A DNA stretch of 64,000 bases, from NCBI GenBank assembly GCA_021464415.1, contig CM038463.1, positions 5,704,001 to 5,768,000 of the forward strand. The letters are read 5' to 3'. The notes under the pieces are model-generated. The model was not told the DNA's origin. It was given only the letters and a program-made list of their open reading frames with translations, and did not search any database. Both the position numbers and the translations under genes were made by a program. Shown one piece after another: positions 33,651 to 45,146 of this stretch (position 1 is its first letter; the number at the start of each line of letters is the position of its first letter). The DNA is from Lonicera japonica. Its lineage: Eukaryota > Streptophyta > Magnoliopsida > Dipsacales > Caprifoliaceae.

Positions 33651-34204
33651 TAATTTATTTCAGAGATTTATTCTTCATATGAACTTGGAACTAGAAATTT
33701 GTGGCAGTATATATCTTCAGTAAGAAATCTCATCTTTCGGAGTGATTTGGAGTGTTATTGGACTATAATAAATGTTTTCATCAACTAAAAGTTGATTAAT
33801 TCGGTTAATTTAAGAGATTTCAAGCTTTTTCTCTGTGATTTGTGTATAAATACATGTATCGCATTATATTCTAACTGATGTGGAATTGTATTGGGCTATG
33901 ATCCGTGTTTTTATCAACTGAGGGTGTTTAACTAGGTTAATCTGAGAGCATCCAAGTGTTTGATTTAAGGTCTGTGTCAATACATATTAGCACATTTGAT
34001 TCGCTATGTTCAAGTCATTTAAACATATGCTTCTATGTTGGATTATGATGTTTATAGACTTTGATCCCATTTGTGTTTTTTCCAGTTAACTGTGACTTGT
34101 ATCTTCCAGTTGATTACACTCTGTAGACTTATCTTGTTACCTCTAAAATGGTTTCAAATAGCCAGTTCAATGAATAAAGTCAACAAAATAATATAGCATA
34201 TTCT
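33651..34204. other. Non-coding, with ~140-bp tandem duplication
   Basis: 33735-33870 and 33880-34010 are a degenerate duplication (TTGGACTATAATAAATGTTTT against TTGGGCTATGATCCGTGTTTT, then ATCAACT...GTTAAT...GAGA). It would fall in the intron after the donor at 33631. No other feature is seen. Confidence 0.5.
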
Positions 34205-34400
34205 AAGCCTTGGGGATATGATGATTGGTGGTATGAATCCTACTGGTTAGGATAAGGGCTGAGGGTTGGTGATCTGTTTGGGGATGAACGGTGGTTGCTG
34301 AGGATATGTTGAATTCTACTGGATAGGATAAAGGCTGAGGGTTGGTGATCTATTGATGATTTAGGACTGAGATGTGGGTGAAAGTTAATGATTTGTTGAA
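34205..34400 (-). repeat. Array R2 remnant, copy 2 (~2.5 units)
   Basis: Units such as CCTACTGGTTAGGATAAGGG and TTGGTGATCTGTTTGGGGAT match the R2 array at 17860-18400, but only 2-3 remain after the inserted block. Confidence 0.85.
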
Positions 34401-35221
34401 CGTGTGAGAATCTCCGAGCAGACATAGAGAGATAGAGAGAGAAAGTTCAGGTGTGATATCTTTTTTGTAAAAAATAAGAACTTTTGGTTGGCTTCTTTTT
34501 TTTCTTGAGAAGTGATCGAGTTATATTATCTCAATTCTTGAATCTTGTGCATGATTTTTTTTTGGAATTTGCCTCTTGCTTTGCTTCTATGGCATTTTTT
34601 TCGTGTCACCATGGTACGATTCTACTTATTATTTTCTGACTTCATGAGAGAAGATTTTTTTTGTGCCTGCATCATTTTCTGGTTTTTTGATGCCCTTATT
34701 CCTCCTTGATTGTTTGAAAGCTTTTTGATGCAACTTATTATTATTTTTTTCTTTTGCCTGGTCAGCAGCCTTCCTCACCCAAGATGTAGCCCTGTGCCTT
34801 TTAGCCTAGCTGTCACTCTTGGTGTGGCTCTCGCTGCCATCTTCTCCTTTTCTCCTTTTTTGTTTTTCTAATATTCTTTTCTTCTGGCACTATGGGATTT
34901 ATCATCTTTTCTACTATTTCAATTTTTTTCTTATACCCACTTTGTTTCTCTCACTTTGTCAGGTTTTCTGAGCATCATCGTCCTTGCGATTTGAGAATGT
35001 TTGCTTTGAAAGTTCGCATTTGACTTCGCTGTGCTGTGTTCATGATTTTCGATCTGAGAACCTTTGGGAGCGTATCTTGAAAGCTTCTCTTAGAAGATAA
35101 GAAACTAGGCCAAAGATCCTTTTTTGGGGCTTATTCCATGTGTTTTGCAAAATTTTCTCATTCTCGTCTTTCTTTCTATCTTTCACTGATATCCTCTCAA
35201 AGGGGGCTTTTTTGGTTTTGG
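34401..35221 (-). other. Non-repetitive 3' UTR spacer, copy 2
   Basis: It is homologous to 18401-19204 throughout, with small indels. No conserved reading frame is present. Confidence 0.7.
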
Positions 35222-35424
35222 AGAGGGCTATAGAAAGGGCTTTGGATTCGTGCCTGTGAAAAGGGCTTGGGTTGGTGCCTATAGAAGGGGTTTGGATTCG
35301 TGCCTGTGGAAAGGGCTTTGATTATTGCATGTGGAAAGGGCTTGATTAGTGCCCGTGGAAAGGGCTTGGATTGGTACCTGTGAAAAGGGCTTGGATTGGT
35401 GCTTGTAGAAAGGGCTTTGGATTT
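35222..35424 (-). repeat. Array R3, copy 2 (~8 units)
   Basis: GCCTGTGGAAAGGGCTTGGA-type units match the ~35-unit array at 19205-20104. Confidence 0.9.
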
Positions 35425-36075
35425 GATTTGCCTCTTTGGGAGGATTTGTGATGTGATTTGACTCTCTGAGAGGAAATGTGAAGTGATTCGCCTCTTTGGG
35501 AGACTTTATGAAGTAATTTACCTCTCTAGGAGGACATGTGAAGTGATTCGCCTCTCTGGGAGACTTTGCGAAGTGATTTTCCTCTCTGGGAGGACATGCG
35601 AAGTGATTTACCTCTCTGGGAGGACATGCGAAGTGATTCTCCTCTCTCAGAGGGTTTGCGAAGTGATTTACCTCTCTGGGAGTACATACGAAGTGATTTG
35701 CTCTCTGGGAGACTTTGCGAAGTGATTTGCCTCTCTGGGAGACTTTGGGAAGTGATTTACCTCTCTGGGAGGATATGCAAAGTGATTCGCCTCTCTAGGA
35801 GACTTTAGGAAATGATTTACCTCTCTGGGAGGATATGCGAAGTGATTCACCTCTCTGGGAGACTTTGTGAAATGATTTACCTCTTTGGGAGGACATGCGA
35901 AGTGCTTCGCCTCTCTGGGAGACTTTGTGAAATGATTTACCTCTCTGGGAGGATATGCGAAGTGATTTGCCTCTCTGGGAGGACATGTGAAGTGATTTAC
36001 CTCTCTGGGAGACTTTGGGAAGTGATTCGCCTCTCTGGGAGGACATGCGAAGTGATTCGCCTCTCTAGGAGGGCT
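35425..36075 (-). repeat. Array R4, copy 2, 30-bp unit, ~22 copies
   Basis: Plus-strand units GAAGTGATTTACCTCTCTGG, GAGGACATGC alternate with GAAGTGATTCGCCTCTCTGG, GAGACTTTGC. The 30-bp period equals ten codons, so several frames stay open on both strands (35483-36132). They encode only a 10-residue repeat and are not genes. Confidence 0.96.
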
Positions 36076-36834
36076 TGTGATCTTATCTTAATGATCGAGA
36101 GCGCGTTGATTGGCGTTGCGATGGCGGTGTGACTAATCCTCGAGGTATACACCGGGATGCGGTGGTAAAGCCTGTCTGGTAGGTCATGGAGTCTGTTTCT
36201 TATCTCTTCTTGGACCGGTGCACGTTACACTTATGCAAGTGTTCATATGTATGCACTATGCAAATGCTTATGCCATGCTTTCCTAAATTTCAAGTATTCG
36301 TATATTTCTTAAATCATTACACATTCGTTTTGAAAACTTGGTTTTGAAGAGATTGTGAATCTTCAGTTGCCTGATTTATGAAGTATGTTACTCTACTTGA
36401 AATTATCTAACTACAGATGTATGCATGCAAGACCGACCATTTTTCAAGAACATAGCAACACTGAAAAGGCAAATATTGATTTTTGGTAAAATATTGAGTG
36501 AGTGCAAGGTGATATCTGTAATAGGAGAAATGGCATGCTTCCGTCTTGGGATTCGATTGATCCAGTGTCATGCTTCTGTTTTGACAAGTTGTTATATCCT
36601 TCTTTATTCTTGCGCTTGTCAGAACCCGTGCGCGTTGCTTCTTTTGCTTATACCCTCAGTCTCAGGAAAATTACCGATATTCTGTATTTTCATGAGTGGG
36701 TGTGGGCTGGCTTGATCTTTAAGAGAGACAGGGCATTCAATTGCTAAACCGACTGATTTTGTTGACTTGATTCTATCTTCAGAGGTAGAGTTTCTGGTTC
36801 TGCTAATAGGACAACCAGAAGGTCTTAATGGTGT
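36076..36834 (-). other. Spacer between R4 and R5, copy 2
   Basis: It is homologous to 20413-21109. The open frames at 36425-36747 are not preserved in copy 1. No gene is seen. Confidence 0.7.
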
Positions 36835-37195
36835 GGGTAGGGCACCCTCAATGTAAATGATAAATGGAGAGGCTAGTCCTTGGAGAGTCGTTTAAGTCTT
36901 CTCATTTAATACCCTCGGTGCATATACCATCGTCACCCTCAATGCGTGTACCCTCGGCACCCTCAGTACGTGTACCCTCGGCACACCCAGCATATGTGAA
37001 TGATGAATAGAGAGGCTAACCTTTTAGAGAGCTGTTCGGGTCTTCTTGTCAAAACACTAAATGCATGTACCCCCGGCACCCTCAGTGTGTATACCCTTAG
37101 TGTGTGTACCCTTGGCACCCTCAGTGTTGTACCCCCGGCACTTTTAATAAGTGTACCCTCGGCACGCTCAACGAGTTTATGCCAAGTCCACGCTC
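36835..37195 (-). repeat. Array R5, copy 2
   Basis: ACCCTCGGCACCCTCAGTA/TGTGTACCC subrepeats are denser than in copy 1; two 'AGAGAGGCTA' units flank them. The frames on both strands at 36963-37308 follow the repeat. Confidence 0.85.
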
Positions 37196-37454
37196 TTCGA
37201 TTTAGACTTGTTGCTCGTGCCCTTTTCAAAAATATTGTTTATGGATTTAGTTTCAGCAGAGGCAATCATGAATTAGGATATTCAAAAGAAATGAATCGAT
37301 TTTATTAATAAAATGAATGGGTACATTGATAAGAAATTCTTCGCTCTACCCTTAACCTTTACAAATTCGCTCCCTTTCTCTCTTGATTCCCCCTATCTCT
37401 AAGATAGTCCAAGTAAACTGGATTAATGATGCATGCCTCTGCTTAGGGCTTCTC

Positions 37455-39022
37455 TCATTTAATATTTGGTGTCTCAATGTCAGGGATCTTTCCTGCCTCG
37501 ATCAAATCTTGGATAGCGTGTCTCAGGGTTATGCATTGGTCATTACTGTGTCCTCGGCCTTGATGGTATTCGCAACGTTCGTTGGTGTTCCAATTGGGAA
37601 GACACAGTTCGGGAGGGGCCCGGGGGATCAATTGTCGTATGATTCCACTTTCTTGTAATACGGCTAGAGTCTTACTCAATGAGGCTGGAAGGCGAGCAAA
37701 ACATAGACCCTTAGTTTTCCCAGTATTCCGAGTTTGATTAACGAACCCTTGGCCAGGTACAAACCCCTGCTCTCGTGGGTACTGAAAATTGGTTCATTGA
37801 TAAGGACCCAAATTCTGATAGGACCACACTTGAGTAATAGCAGAAGTAGATTTCTTGTATTGGGACGAGGTTTTTTTAACCCCGTCAGCTCTTGCAAGCT
37901 TCTTTTCAGTTTATTTGGCCACGTGCATCAAAGCCTTGTATTTCTCAAAGTATTGTCGCCCCATGCCACCCCTGATCTCAGGCTTAAAATTCTTGACAAT
38001 TAACCCCAGTTGTTCTTCCTCAGAGATCCAATCAATCATATGCGATGGCAACTCCCTTCAGTGCGTGATGAAATCGCTGACACTTTCATTGTCTCTATGT
38101 TTAACCAGTTCAAGATGTTTACGAGTAACCTTCAATTCCTCGTTCGACTTGTAATGTTCCATGAACTCCTTTACGATACTCTTCCAGTTTGCCACTCTGT
38201 GTTTTTCCAACCCTAAAAACCAACTGTGTGCAGGTCCTATCAAAGTCTGGTGGAAACCTTGGACCAAATGAGCCTCGTTCAACCCATACAACTGCATATT
38301 GCGGACATAGGCCTTAAGATGTAAATAAGGGGGGCTATTTTCCGAGAATTTTTCCACACTGGGAAGTTTAAAACCCACCGGCAGTCTGGGTTCAGGGAAA
38401 AGGGAGAGGTTTTGGAGATCAGTTATGTCATCAACCTTATCGGTCACCTTCTGATTCAACGCTTTCACTTGTTCTTTCAATAATTTGATGACCTCATTCT
38501 CTTTGGCCTGTTCGCCTACTGATTTAGCGTACTGCCCCATTTTTGGATTTGGTTTGTGCCTTTAGAAGAGTGGATTATAGTGCTGTCGAGGTTGATTGTG
38601 CTCGAGATAAAGCCACATGTTAATAGCATCTAGTGTTGGTGGGCCTTGGTGCAGTGGGGGATAGGTAGGATATTTTGCTGAGGCGGGATGTTTTGCCGAG
38701 GTGGAGGAATTGGCTGGCTTCGACCTTGGTTATGAGTGGGGTTAGGGTTTGGTGGATTTGGTTCGGCAGGTGCCCGGGTGGCTAGTAAGGTGTCGAGACA
38801 GGTCTGGGTGGCTCTCTGCAGGTTGGTTATGGTATTCATAGACTGGGCCATACCCTGTATCATTTGGTAAAGCTGTTCTGGGGACAGGGTTTCCGGGTTG
38901 ATGGGTAAAACAGGACCGGGTGGCTAGTTCGCTGCATGGTGTTGACCCTCAATATCATTACCCCCTCCTTCGTTATCCTCGACCTGGTCATTGTGAAAAT
39001 CGAGAGCACGTCGTGGCGGCAT
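37455..39022 (-). pseudogene. Ogre/Tat-type gag pseudogene, copy 2
   Basis: Gag forms the virus-like particle that packages element RNA. The start is ATG at 39020-39022 (MPPRRALDF, a usual gypsy gag beginning). A Pro/Asn-rich segment follows (about 38760-38650), then a coiled stretch (38540-38440). Next is the capsid core PVGFKLPSVEKF...HLKAYVRNMQLYG...HSWFLGLEKHRVANW...HRDNESVSDFI (38385-38061). The frame ends with CEYHQGRGHSNDQC, a CCHC-like knuckle, then LRHAIQDLIEAGKI, typical of Ogre/Tat gag. It terminates at 37455. One frame carries it from 38540 to 37455 with stops at 38058-38060, 37911-37913 and 37794-37796. More stops lie at 38562-38564 and 38924-38926, and a frameshift near 38650. 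No protease follows. Confidence 0.9.
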
Positions 39023-39267
39023 TATGAGAGGTGAGTCTGGTCTAGTAAGTCTACTTGTATGATCCCTACTAGCCTAACCGGCCAATGTGTTTCGATATGA
39101 AAACCTGAGAGTGATGAAGAAAAGAGAGAAAGAAATAGGGGATTGACCGAAAAAAATCAATATTTTCCATGGATTGTATAATTCTCGGAAAACTGTGACT
39201 CGACAGGAAAATAAAATCGAAAATTACTTTTTTGTGTTTAGGTGAAAGCAGACTAACAGCAACAACT

Positions 39268-40166
39268 TGAGAGCCCCGTGGATAGGTTTAGGGTAGGAAT
39301 ATACATTCCTGAGGTGCCCTTATAACCTTCCGATTTTGAAAATTATTTTTGGAAAACTTGTTTTTTAGAAAATGACTCATTTTTTGGAAAAAAAATTTGG
39401 AAAACATTTTTGAAAATCGGGAAGTTTTCTCCTCTTAGAGTTGCTTTTCATGAAAATAGTGATAGAAAAATTCTCACTAACGAGTTTTAGTGAAGGATTT
39501 CTACGGATGGGGTTGGACAGCCACCGACCGTACTTGCCAAACCAAGAGTTGGTATGTATGACAAGGCCTTTTGTTCACTAATCTCACGACTGACGGTCAA
39601 GAAAATTCAAGTGTACTAGGTTGACGCATCCTATATGCAAGCGTGGTTTGATGGGTAAGGTTTATGCTCCCTCCTGTTTGGCTAGGTCTTGCTATATACC
39701 CCAAGGGCGAGTACGTGCAAGGACCTTTTGATATATGTCCCGGGTACGTGAGTGTTCTCGTCACTCGATATATCTCGGTTGGTACTTGGCCAAGGAGAAT
39801 GGAAATAAGAGCTTTCGGTTTATGTTGACCTAGACGAGCCAACTCCCTACTCACTAAGCAGTATTTCCTGGTTAACTGGGGTAATTTCACACTAGCGATA
39901 ATGCATGATGATAGTGCGTGCGTGCAAAATAACAATTATGGAGGTATATTATGATGAACGCTTTAAGATTTGTTCGAGTACTTTCAAATTTTAATTATGA
40001 AAAGATTTTCCTCAAACAATAATTAGCAAGCAAAAAGGAATCAGGGTACCCACCTAGATCACATCTATGTTATCCTAAAACTAAGGCCGAAAAGGAAAAC
40101 ATGCAAACATAAACAACTATCCACGTATATTCTACTCTTGTTTAGAGTCTAATCCTCTTAAAAAAA
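39268..40166 (-). other. Leader between PBS and gag, Ogre copy 2
   Basis: It is homologous to 24804-25696. It contains the minus frame 39597-39935 (112 aa, MLFCTHALSS...), of which 85 residues correspond to 25207-25464. No known domain is recognised. Confidence 0.55.
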
Positions 40167-40184
40167 TCCCCAGCAGAGTCGCCA
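40167..40184 (-). promoter_or_regulatory. Primer binding site, tRNA-Arg type
   Basis: On minus, TGGCGACTCTGCTGGGGA lies one base beyond the 5' LTR end. It is complementary to the 3' end of a plant tRNA-Arg, the primer known for Ogre-type elements. In copy 1 and elsewhere the site is decayed. Confidence 0.85.
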
Positions 40185-40185
40185 C

Positions 40186-41971
40186 TGTGAGAACCCACGC
40201 TCTCGAAGCCTGGCCCCCGCGGCGGCGATTCCTCCAGTTTCCCAGTTTTAATTTTGGAAAACGGTTCTTTTTATTATAAGAAAAAAGGTGACGATTTGCA
40301 AAGGAATCAGAGTCGCCAGTTTGTTTTACTAAACAAACAAAAGTATGTGTAAAAGAGGAACATTTATGAATTAAACATCTCTTAAACACAATTAATGCGA
40401 AACTAGTTAATTCAAAGGGTTCGGGGATTAAGTTACGAATCGAGAAGGTGTTAGGCACCTCAATTTGCCCTTTCGGTCTCAAAGTAGGATATTCGTGGAA
40501 TTATAATCGAACATTTGCATGTTAATTGATCTTATTGCGTATCGGTCCATAGTTTTAGAAAAAACGGGATTTTAGGGTGGCGATGAAAACCATGTGCTTC
40601 GTATTTCGCCCTTCGATTTTAGAAATCAGTGTGTGTGTTTTGAAAATTGATTTTGATAATGATAAATAGCAAAACGGGTGTTTTTAGAAAGATTTAGGGC
40701 TTTTCGGAAGCTAATACGATGTGAAATCTAATATCCGGCATTCCTCAAGGTTCGTTCGTCAATAGCGTACTATAGTTTAATAATTTAAACCGGCATTGAC
40801 GAATCCAGTACTCTCATATTGGATATTTTCGTAAGCACCGCGATTTATAGATTAAATTGGATACAAGCGTTTATTGATTCCTTCGTAAATCGAGACTGAT
40901 AAAACCAAGATTTTTGTGAAATTAACCGATAAAAATATGTTTAAAAATGGTTTACAGCTCATTCTACGCCTTCGATTTTGAAAACGGGTTTTAATATGAA
41001 ATCAGGACTGATTTGGAGATAAACAACAATTTTTGCATGCGACTAATCAATTATAACTGATAAAATAAGGACAGATAAATAATTAAAACCGAATTAAAAT
41101 AAAATATACTTGAGAGCCTCAAAAATAGTAGAATATTATTTTATAGCACTGTTCCCGAAGTCCCAGAGCTGACCAATGCTTCAAATGGGGTCAGTGCAGG
41201 TGTATTTATAGCTTTAGAATAATTAATGGGCCAGGCTGGAAGTGCGTGTCCGCGGACAAGGGGAAGGGTTTGTCTGCGGACAATCCCCTTATTACACGTG
41301 TCACAGTTTTTTCAATTCCCGAAGATCCAACCGTCGGATCGAGTTGATTTTTTAATATGTTATTCCTAGTAACATTTCCCAGCTCTCCCCAAAATTTCAT
41401 GATTTTAGGAGGTCAGAAAGTACCAAAACAAAAAATCGGCTGGAAAGGGTTTGTCGGCGGACAATCCCCTGATTACACGTGCAATGGTTTTTTTTTTGCA
41501 ATTTAGGACAAATAAACATCAGATTAATTTGATTTTTTAACATGAGGTTCCTCATGATATACCCTATCTACTGACCAAATTTGAGTTCATTTGGACTTCG
41601 GGAAGGTCGTCTTTTGATTACTTGAAGTAGACTCTCAATTTTCTAAATTCCCATATATCCGACCGTTGGATTGAGCTTAGTTTTTAGTATGTTTCTCCTT
41701 GTGGCAATGTATAATAACCCTCAAAGTTTGTGGATGATCAGAAATGAGAAACTCTCATTTCATAAGTTTTCAGGAATTTTGACGGTTTTCAGCTCCGGCG
41801 GCTTTCGGTAATTCTCGTAACTTCTCATCCGAGTGGCTTTTTAGCTTCCTTCTTTGACATGTATCACATGTACATGGTATGTGTGCATTTAGGAATGCTT
41901 GTGCACACATGTGTGCTCATTTTTCTTAGAGTTCGTGATTCTTGCGGGGGTCGTAAAATGAGGTTTTCACA
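40186..41971 (-). repeat. 5' LTR of Ogre copy 2 (LTR-d)
   Basis: The LTR is 1786 bp. On minus it starts TGTGAAAACCTC at 41971 and ends GGGTTCTCACA at 40186. CGCGG-type palindromes remain near 41245-41285 and 41450-41475. The TATA box (minus GCTATAAATACACC) is at about 41199-41212. The frames 40132-40482 and 41206-41400 lie within it and are not genes. Confidence 0.9.
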
Positions 41972-42097
41972 AATATATACTTACTTGTTCAAGTTGAAGA
42001 AAGTGTGGTAATCCCTTTGAATCCCCAAGTCTAGGGTCTGCCATGTGTCCTTTGTGCAATCGACCCCCTCGATATGTAATGATTGTTGTTTGGATTC

Positions 42098-44519
42098 CTA
42101 GGCCTTTACTTTTTTAAGCGGCATGCGGATTTCAGAAGGAGTATCATACTCCCACTCGTTATCCCTCATCCTCGTTGCACCCCTGTTGTGTACTTTCACA
42201 TTCTTCTCAATTAAATGCGGGGGTGGCAACGTAATGTCCCTTTGTTCGGGGGCCATCTCTCGAGCAATTTGATTAATGACGTCGTTAATCAGGGTCAATG
42301 TTGCTGCTTCGTTTAAAGGCCTTCCCCAAGCTTCGTCCCTTTCTCCGACGACCTCCTCCTCTATTTCTCCTTCCATATGCTCTTTCGTTTCACCAACCTT
42401 TTCAATTTTAAATTTTTCTCCATTTTCCTCACCCCCCAAGTCTGTGCTGCACGTTCGTCCCAATGTCATGCACAGGCACCTAAGCCGTCTCAGCAGCACT
42501 TTTTTCCATTTGTTGCACGTCCACTGTGTCATCAACACTATCACCCCGAATTGGAGTACGTGGAATTAGATAATTTGGGTCCCTTGGAGTTGTAATTGTT
42601 GTGACCTGCAGTTGTGCCTGCCTCTTTTCAAATTGGTGCTCTAGCTGCTTAATTCTTTCATCTGACACTGCTATACTTTCAATCATTTTTGAGGTGATAG
42701 TATAGACAGTTTATTGATGTTCCATTAGAGCATGCCTTTATAGTTCCACGTTGACATCATTGTCGATAAGTCGAGACAACTTGACGATGATATTATCGAC
42801 AATTTTCACAATTTTATTCGCCATCTTCTCGCTTTTCTTTTTTTGTAGGACCTGTAATCACAGACAAAGCATAACATGTAATGAGAATCACCAGCCTATG
42901 TATAACATTAAAGGATTACTTAGGGTAGTAATCGATATTACTGGGCTCAGTTAGCCAGATTATGGGTGGTCAATAATCAGATTACTGGAGCCAGTAATGC
43001 AAATTACAAGGCTTAGTAATCCTGATAACTAGGGTCATTAATCTTCATTACTAGGGCTAGTTATCCAAATTACTGGGTTTAGTGTGGGCCAGTAATCTGC
43101 ATTACTAGGGCTAGTAATCTAAATTACTGGGTTCAGTAATCCTTGATTACTACGGTCAGTAATCTGATTACTGGGGCCATTAATTTGCAAGTAATCCTGA
43201 TTAGTGGTTCCTGTAATCTAAATTATTGGGGCAAGTAATCTAGATTACTAAAATACCATCCTATATTTCATGCAAAATACTTACCCATTTTTTAAGCTCT
43301 AATGATTCATCCTCATTTTTTTTCCTCATCAATCTTCTCCTCCCTTTCCTGCTCCCATTCTAACTACTCTTGCGCATAACTAAAAGCGGACACTGGCTAA
43401 GCTTCGTCAAGTACAAGTTCCTGAATCACATATTACGATTAATTAGGTTCTTTTTCTCTTAAATGTGTAAAAATATAGTATTTATATCAATGCAAAAGTT
43501 ACCTCTAAGAGATTGGGGTTTATTTCCAGGGCCTTCACGTCGAACATGTCTCTAATGTTCCATGCCATGAAATATGGCGTGCCGATTAGACAATTTTCTA
43601 ACCGTGGCACTCTAAGCTTTGTGTTCTCTAGAAACTAATACTGCACCAACAACGTGCATCCGTTGAGTGTGCTTAGTTTATCCTTATTGTACTTCTTGAT
43701 GCCCATGAACAAAAGGTCTACAATCGAGGTCGCCCAATCATATTTGCTCACATTATCGACGTCGATGCATACGTTGACCAGATCTCATGTAAAATTGATC
43801 CCGATTCTACTAAAGAATAAGGTTGAGAATAAATACATCAGCAGAGTCGATGCAACCTTTTTTGGATCGGCTCCCTTTTCTTTTTTTAGTGCAGATGCGA
43901 ACAAGTTCTTTATGTCTCTTCGTGAAGGCCCTATTGTTTCCATGCAATTTGGGAACAAATTCATTGCCTGTTCCTTCCTATCCTCTAATTTAGTAACTGG
44001 TATTATTTTTACTCCTTCAGTTGGCAAGTGAAATAAGACCGTGAAGAACTCCGAGTTCAAGTCCAATTGTAAACTGCCAAAGGACCACACCATCCGCTAC
44101 TTGTCAAAATGCTTCATTATTATTTCAAAGTCAATCTCCTTTCTTCTTACAATCGGATTCCTTGATTAAACCATCCCGGAAGCATCGCACCATAGGGCTA
44201 AAGTCTGCCCCATTCAGAATCTCCCACGTTGCAGCCGGGATGGCTTTTCGGTATTGATTTACCAATTTGACAAAGGCCATTACTGTGCATCTCTAGGGAA
44301 GAGACCTTGGTTTGGCTGCCTCTGTCTTTGACGATTTTGTTTGCTTATTTTCTTTCTTCGATTCGGTCTTTTTGGAGAAATCAATGGGCTTACCCTTCAG
44401 GTTCGGTATCGTTTGTTTGGGCACAGTCGCAGTTGTCCCCCTCCAATTCGGTGCTGGGCTTTTTCGTCGATGGTGTTCTCAATGGTGTTCGTCTTTTTTT
44501 TATTTGATATAATGTCTCA
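42098..44519 (-). pseudogene. TE-associated plant gene, 3' part
   Basis: I do not recognise the family with certainty. Reading down from 44519: a basic/Ser-rich linker (GKPIDFSKKTESKKENKQ), then MAFVKLVNQYRKAIPAATWEILNGADFSPMVRCFRDG (about 44285-44170) and WSFGSLQLDLNSEFFTVLFHLPTEGVKI (44093-44000). Next come KYDWATSIVDLLFMGIKKY and LNGCTLLVQY (about 43745-43640). A gap with the minisatellite 42940-43260 follows, then a coiled region MIESIAVSDERIKQLEHQFEKRQ (42686) and acidic/Pro-rich sequence to 42098. The 'F.....L.P.G' and 'WA..I.D.L..GI..Y....L.GC' layout resembles plant proteins often linked to Ulp1 or plant mobile domains. Stops (about 43782, 43637) and frameshifts show decay. The N-terminal exon is probably at 54398-54449. 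Confidence 0.5.
42940..43260. repeat. Palindromic minisatellite AGTAATC/GATTACT, left array
   Basis: About 12-14 degenerate units of the kind AGTAATCNNNATTACTGGGG: short inverted repeats (AGTAAT...ATTACT) joined by GGGC/GGTC spacers. On the minus strand it lies between two coding-like blocks of the disrupted gene, so it is probably intronic. The same repeat recurs at 54505-55020. Confidence 0.9.
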
Positions 44520-44529
44520 GCGTCACTGC

Positions 44530-45146
44530 TGGGGAGGGATGAAACCGCCATAGATATAATGGGCTTAGTTTAATTCTAATCTATTTTTAATTATTTGTGC
44601 CAAATTAAAATAGATTTTGGAGTTACCATTATTATAACGTGTGCTTTCTTTCTAGTACTTTAATTATTTTTAAAATAAATGAAGGATCTCTTGTGATCAC
44701 CAATTTTGGGATACAGGCAATGCCTATTTTTATTTGCATTAGTTTTAAAGAAAGAATTATGGTGATTTTGAATTTGTTTATATAGCAGGGATAAATATTA
44801 AAAATATAATTAGATATTTTTTGTTTATATCCATGGTGGTGGATTCTTTTTCCTTGTGATTTCTAATTATTGATTAATTGTTTGATTTCTTTAATTTAAT
44901 TAGTTAGTCTAGTTTCTTAGTTTAGATAATTTCAAAATCAAGATTTAAAAACTGTTTTTAATCTAGGTTCCAAAAATATTGGATTCCAACAAATTTTCCT
45001 ACTTTTAAGGTATTAGCTTAAATTTAGATCGACTACTACTTATTTGCTATGCTAATTTAATTATTTTACATAAAGTAAGGTTTTTATTATATTTAAGTGC
45101 AGAATTAGGCAACGATAAATTATTTTTAAAAATTCCCCTTAAATCT
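44530..45146 (+). repeat. LTR fragment (3' half), plus orientation
   Basis: It matches 24181-24803 of the solo LTR (GGGGAGGGATGAAACCGCCAT to CTTAAATC). It is joined on the right to the Athila interior, so it is the truncated 5' LTR. The canonical PBS is not visible after it. Confidence 0.85.

Larger units (their letters stand above)
29472..34204. mobile_element. 4.7-kb foreign insertion in Ogre copy 2, possibly a DNA transposon
   Basis: This block replaces the R1/R2 boundary of copy 2 and has no match in copy 1. Near its edges are GGCTTAAAACGTGC (29478-29491) and, inverted at the right edge (about 34188-34201), GGCTTAGAATATGC: 11 of 14 bases agree, a weak terminal inverted repeat. I find no convincing target duplication. 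Inside are a ~115-bp partial duplication (29510-29690), the four-copy 340-bp array, a 31-bp array and a gene-like 5' segment (33193-33650). No transposase is visible, so its class is open. Confidence 0.45.
27727..41971 (-). mobile_element. Non-autonomous Ogre/Tat-type element, copy 2
   Basis: The minus-strand order is: 5' LTR 40186-41971, intact tRNA-Arg PBS 40167-40184, leader, gag pseudogene 37455-39022, bridge, arrays R5 to R1, 3' LTR 27727-29095. Foreign DNA at 29472-34204 interrupts arrays R1/R2. It lacks pol exactly like copy 1. Its two LTRs differ in their U3 modules, so it may be a recombinant of two elements. Copy 1 may have inserted into its 3' LTR, or the two were joined by recombination; the left edge is too damaged to decide. 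Confidence 0.8.

Noticed and set aside
35483..36132. Overlapping open frames on both strands (10-residue repeats such as DLPLWEDMRS)
   Set aside because: They arise because the R4 unit is 30 bp, a multiple of three. No copy-1 counterpart, start context or domain supports a protein.
40167..40184. Possible tRNA-Arg gene fragment
   Set aside because: Only the 3' acceptor complement is present, at the expected PBS position; no tRNA cloverleaf around it.
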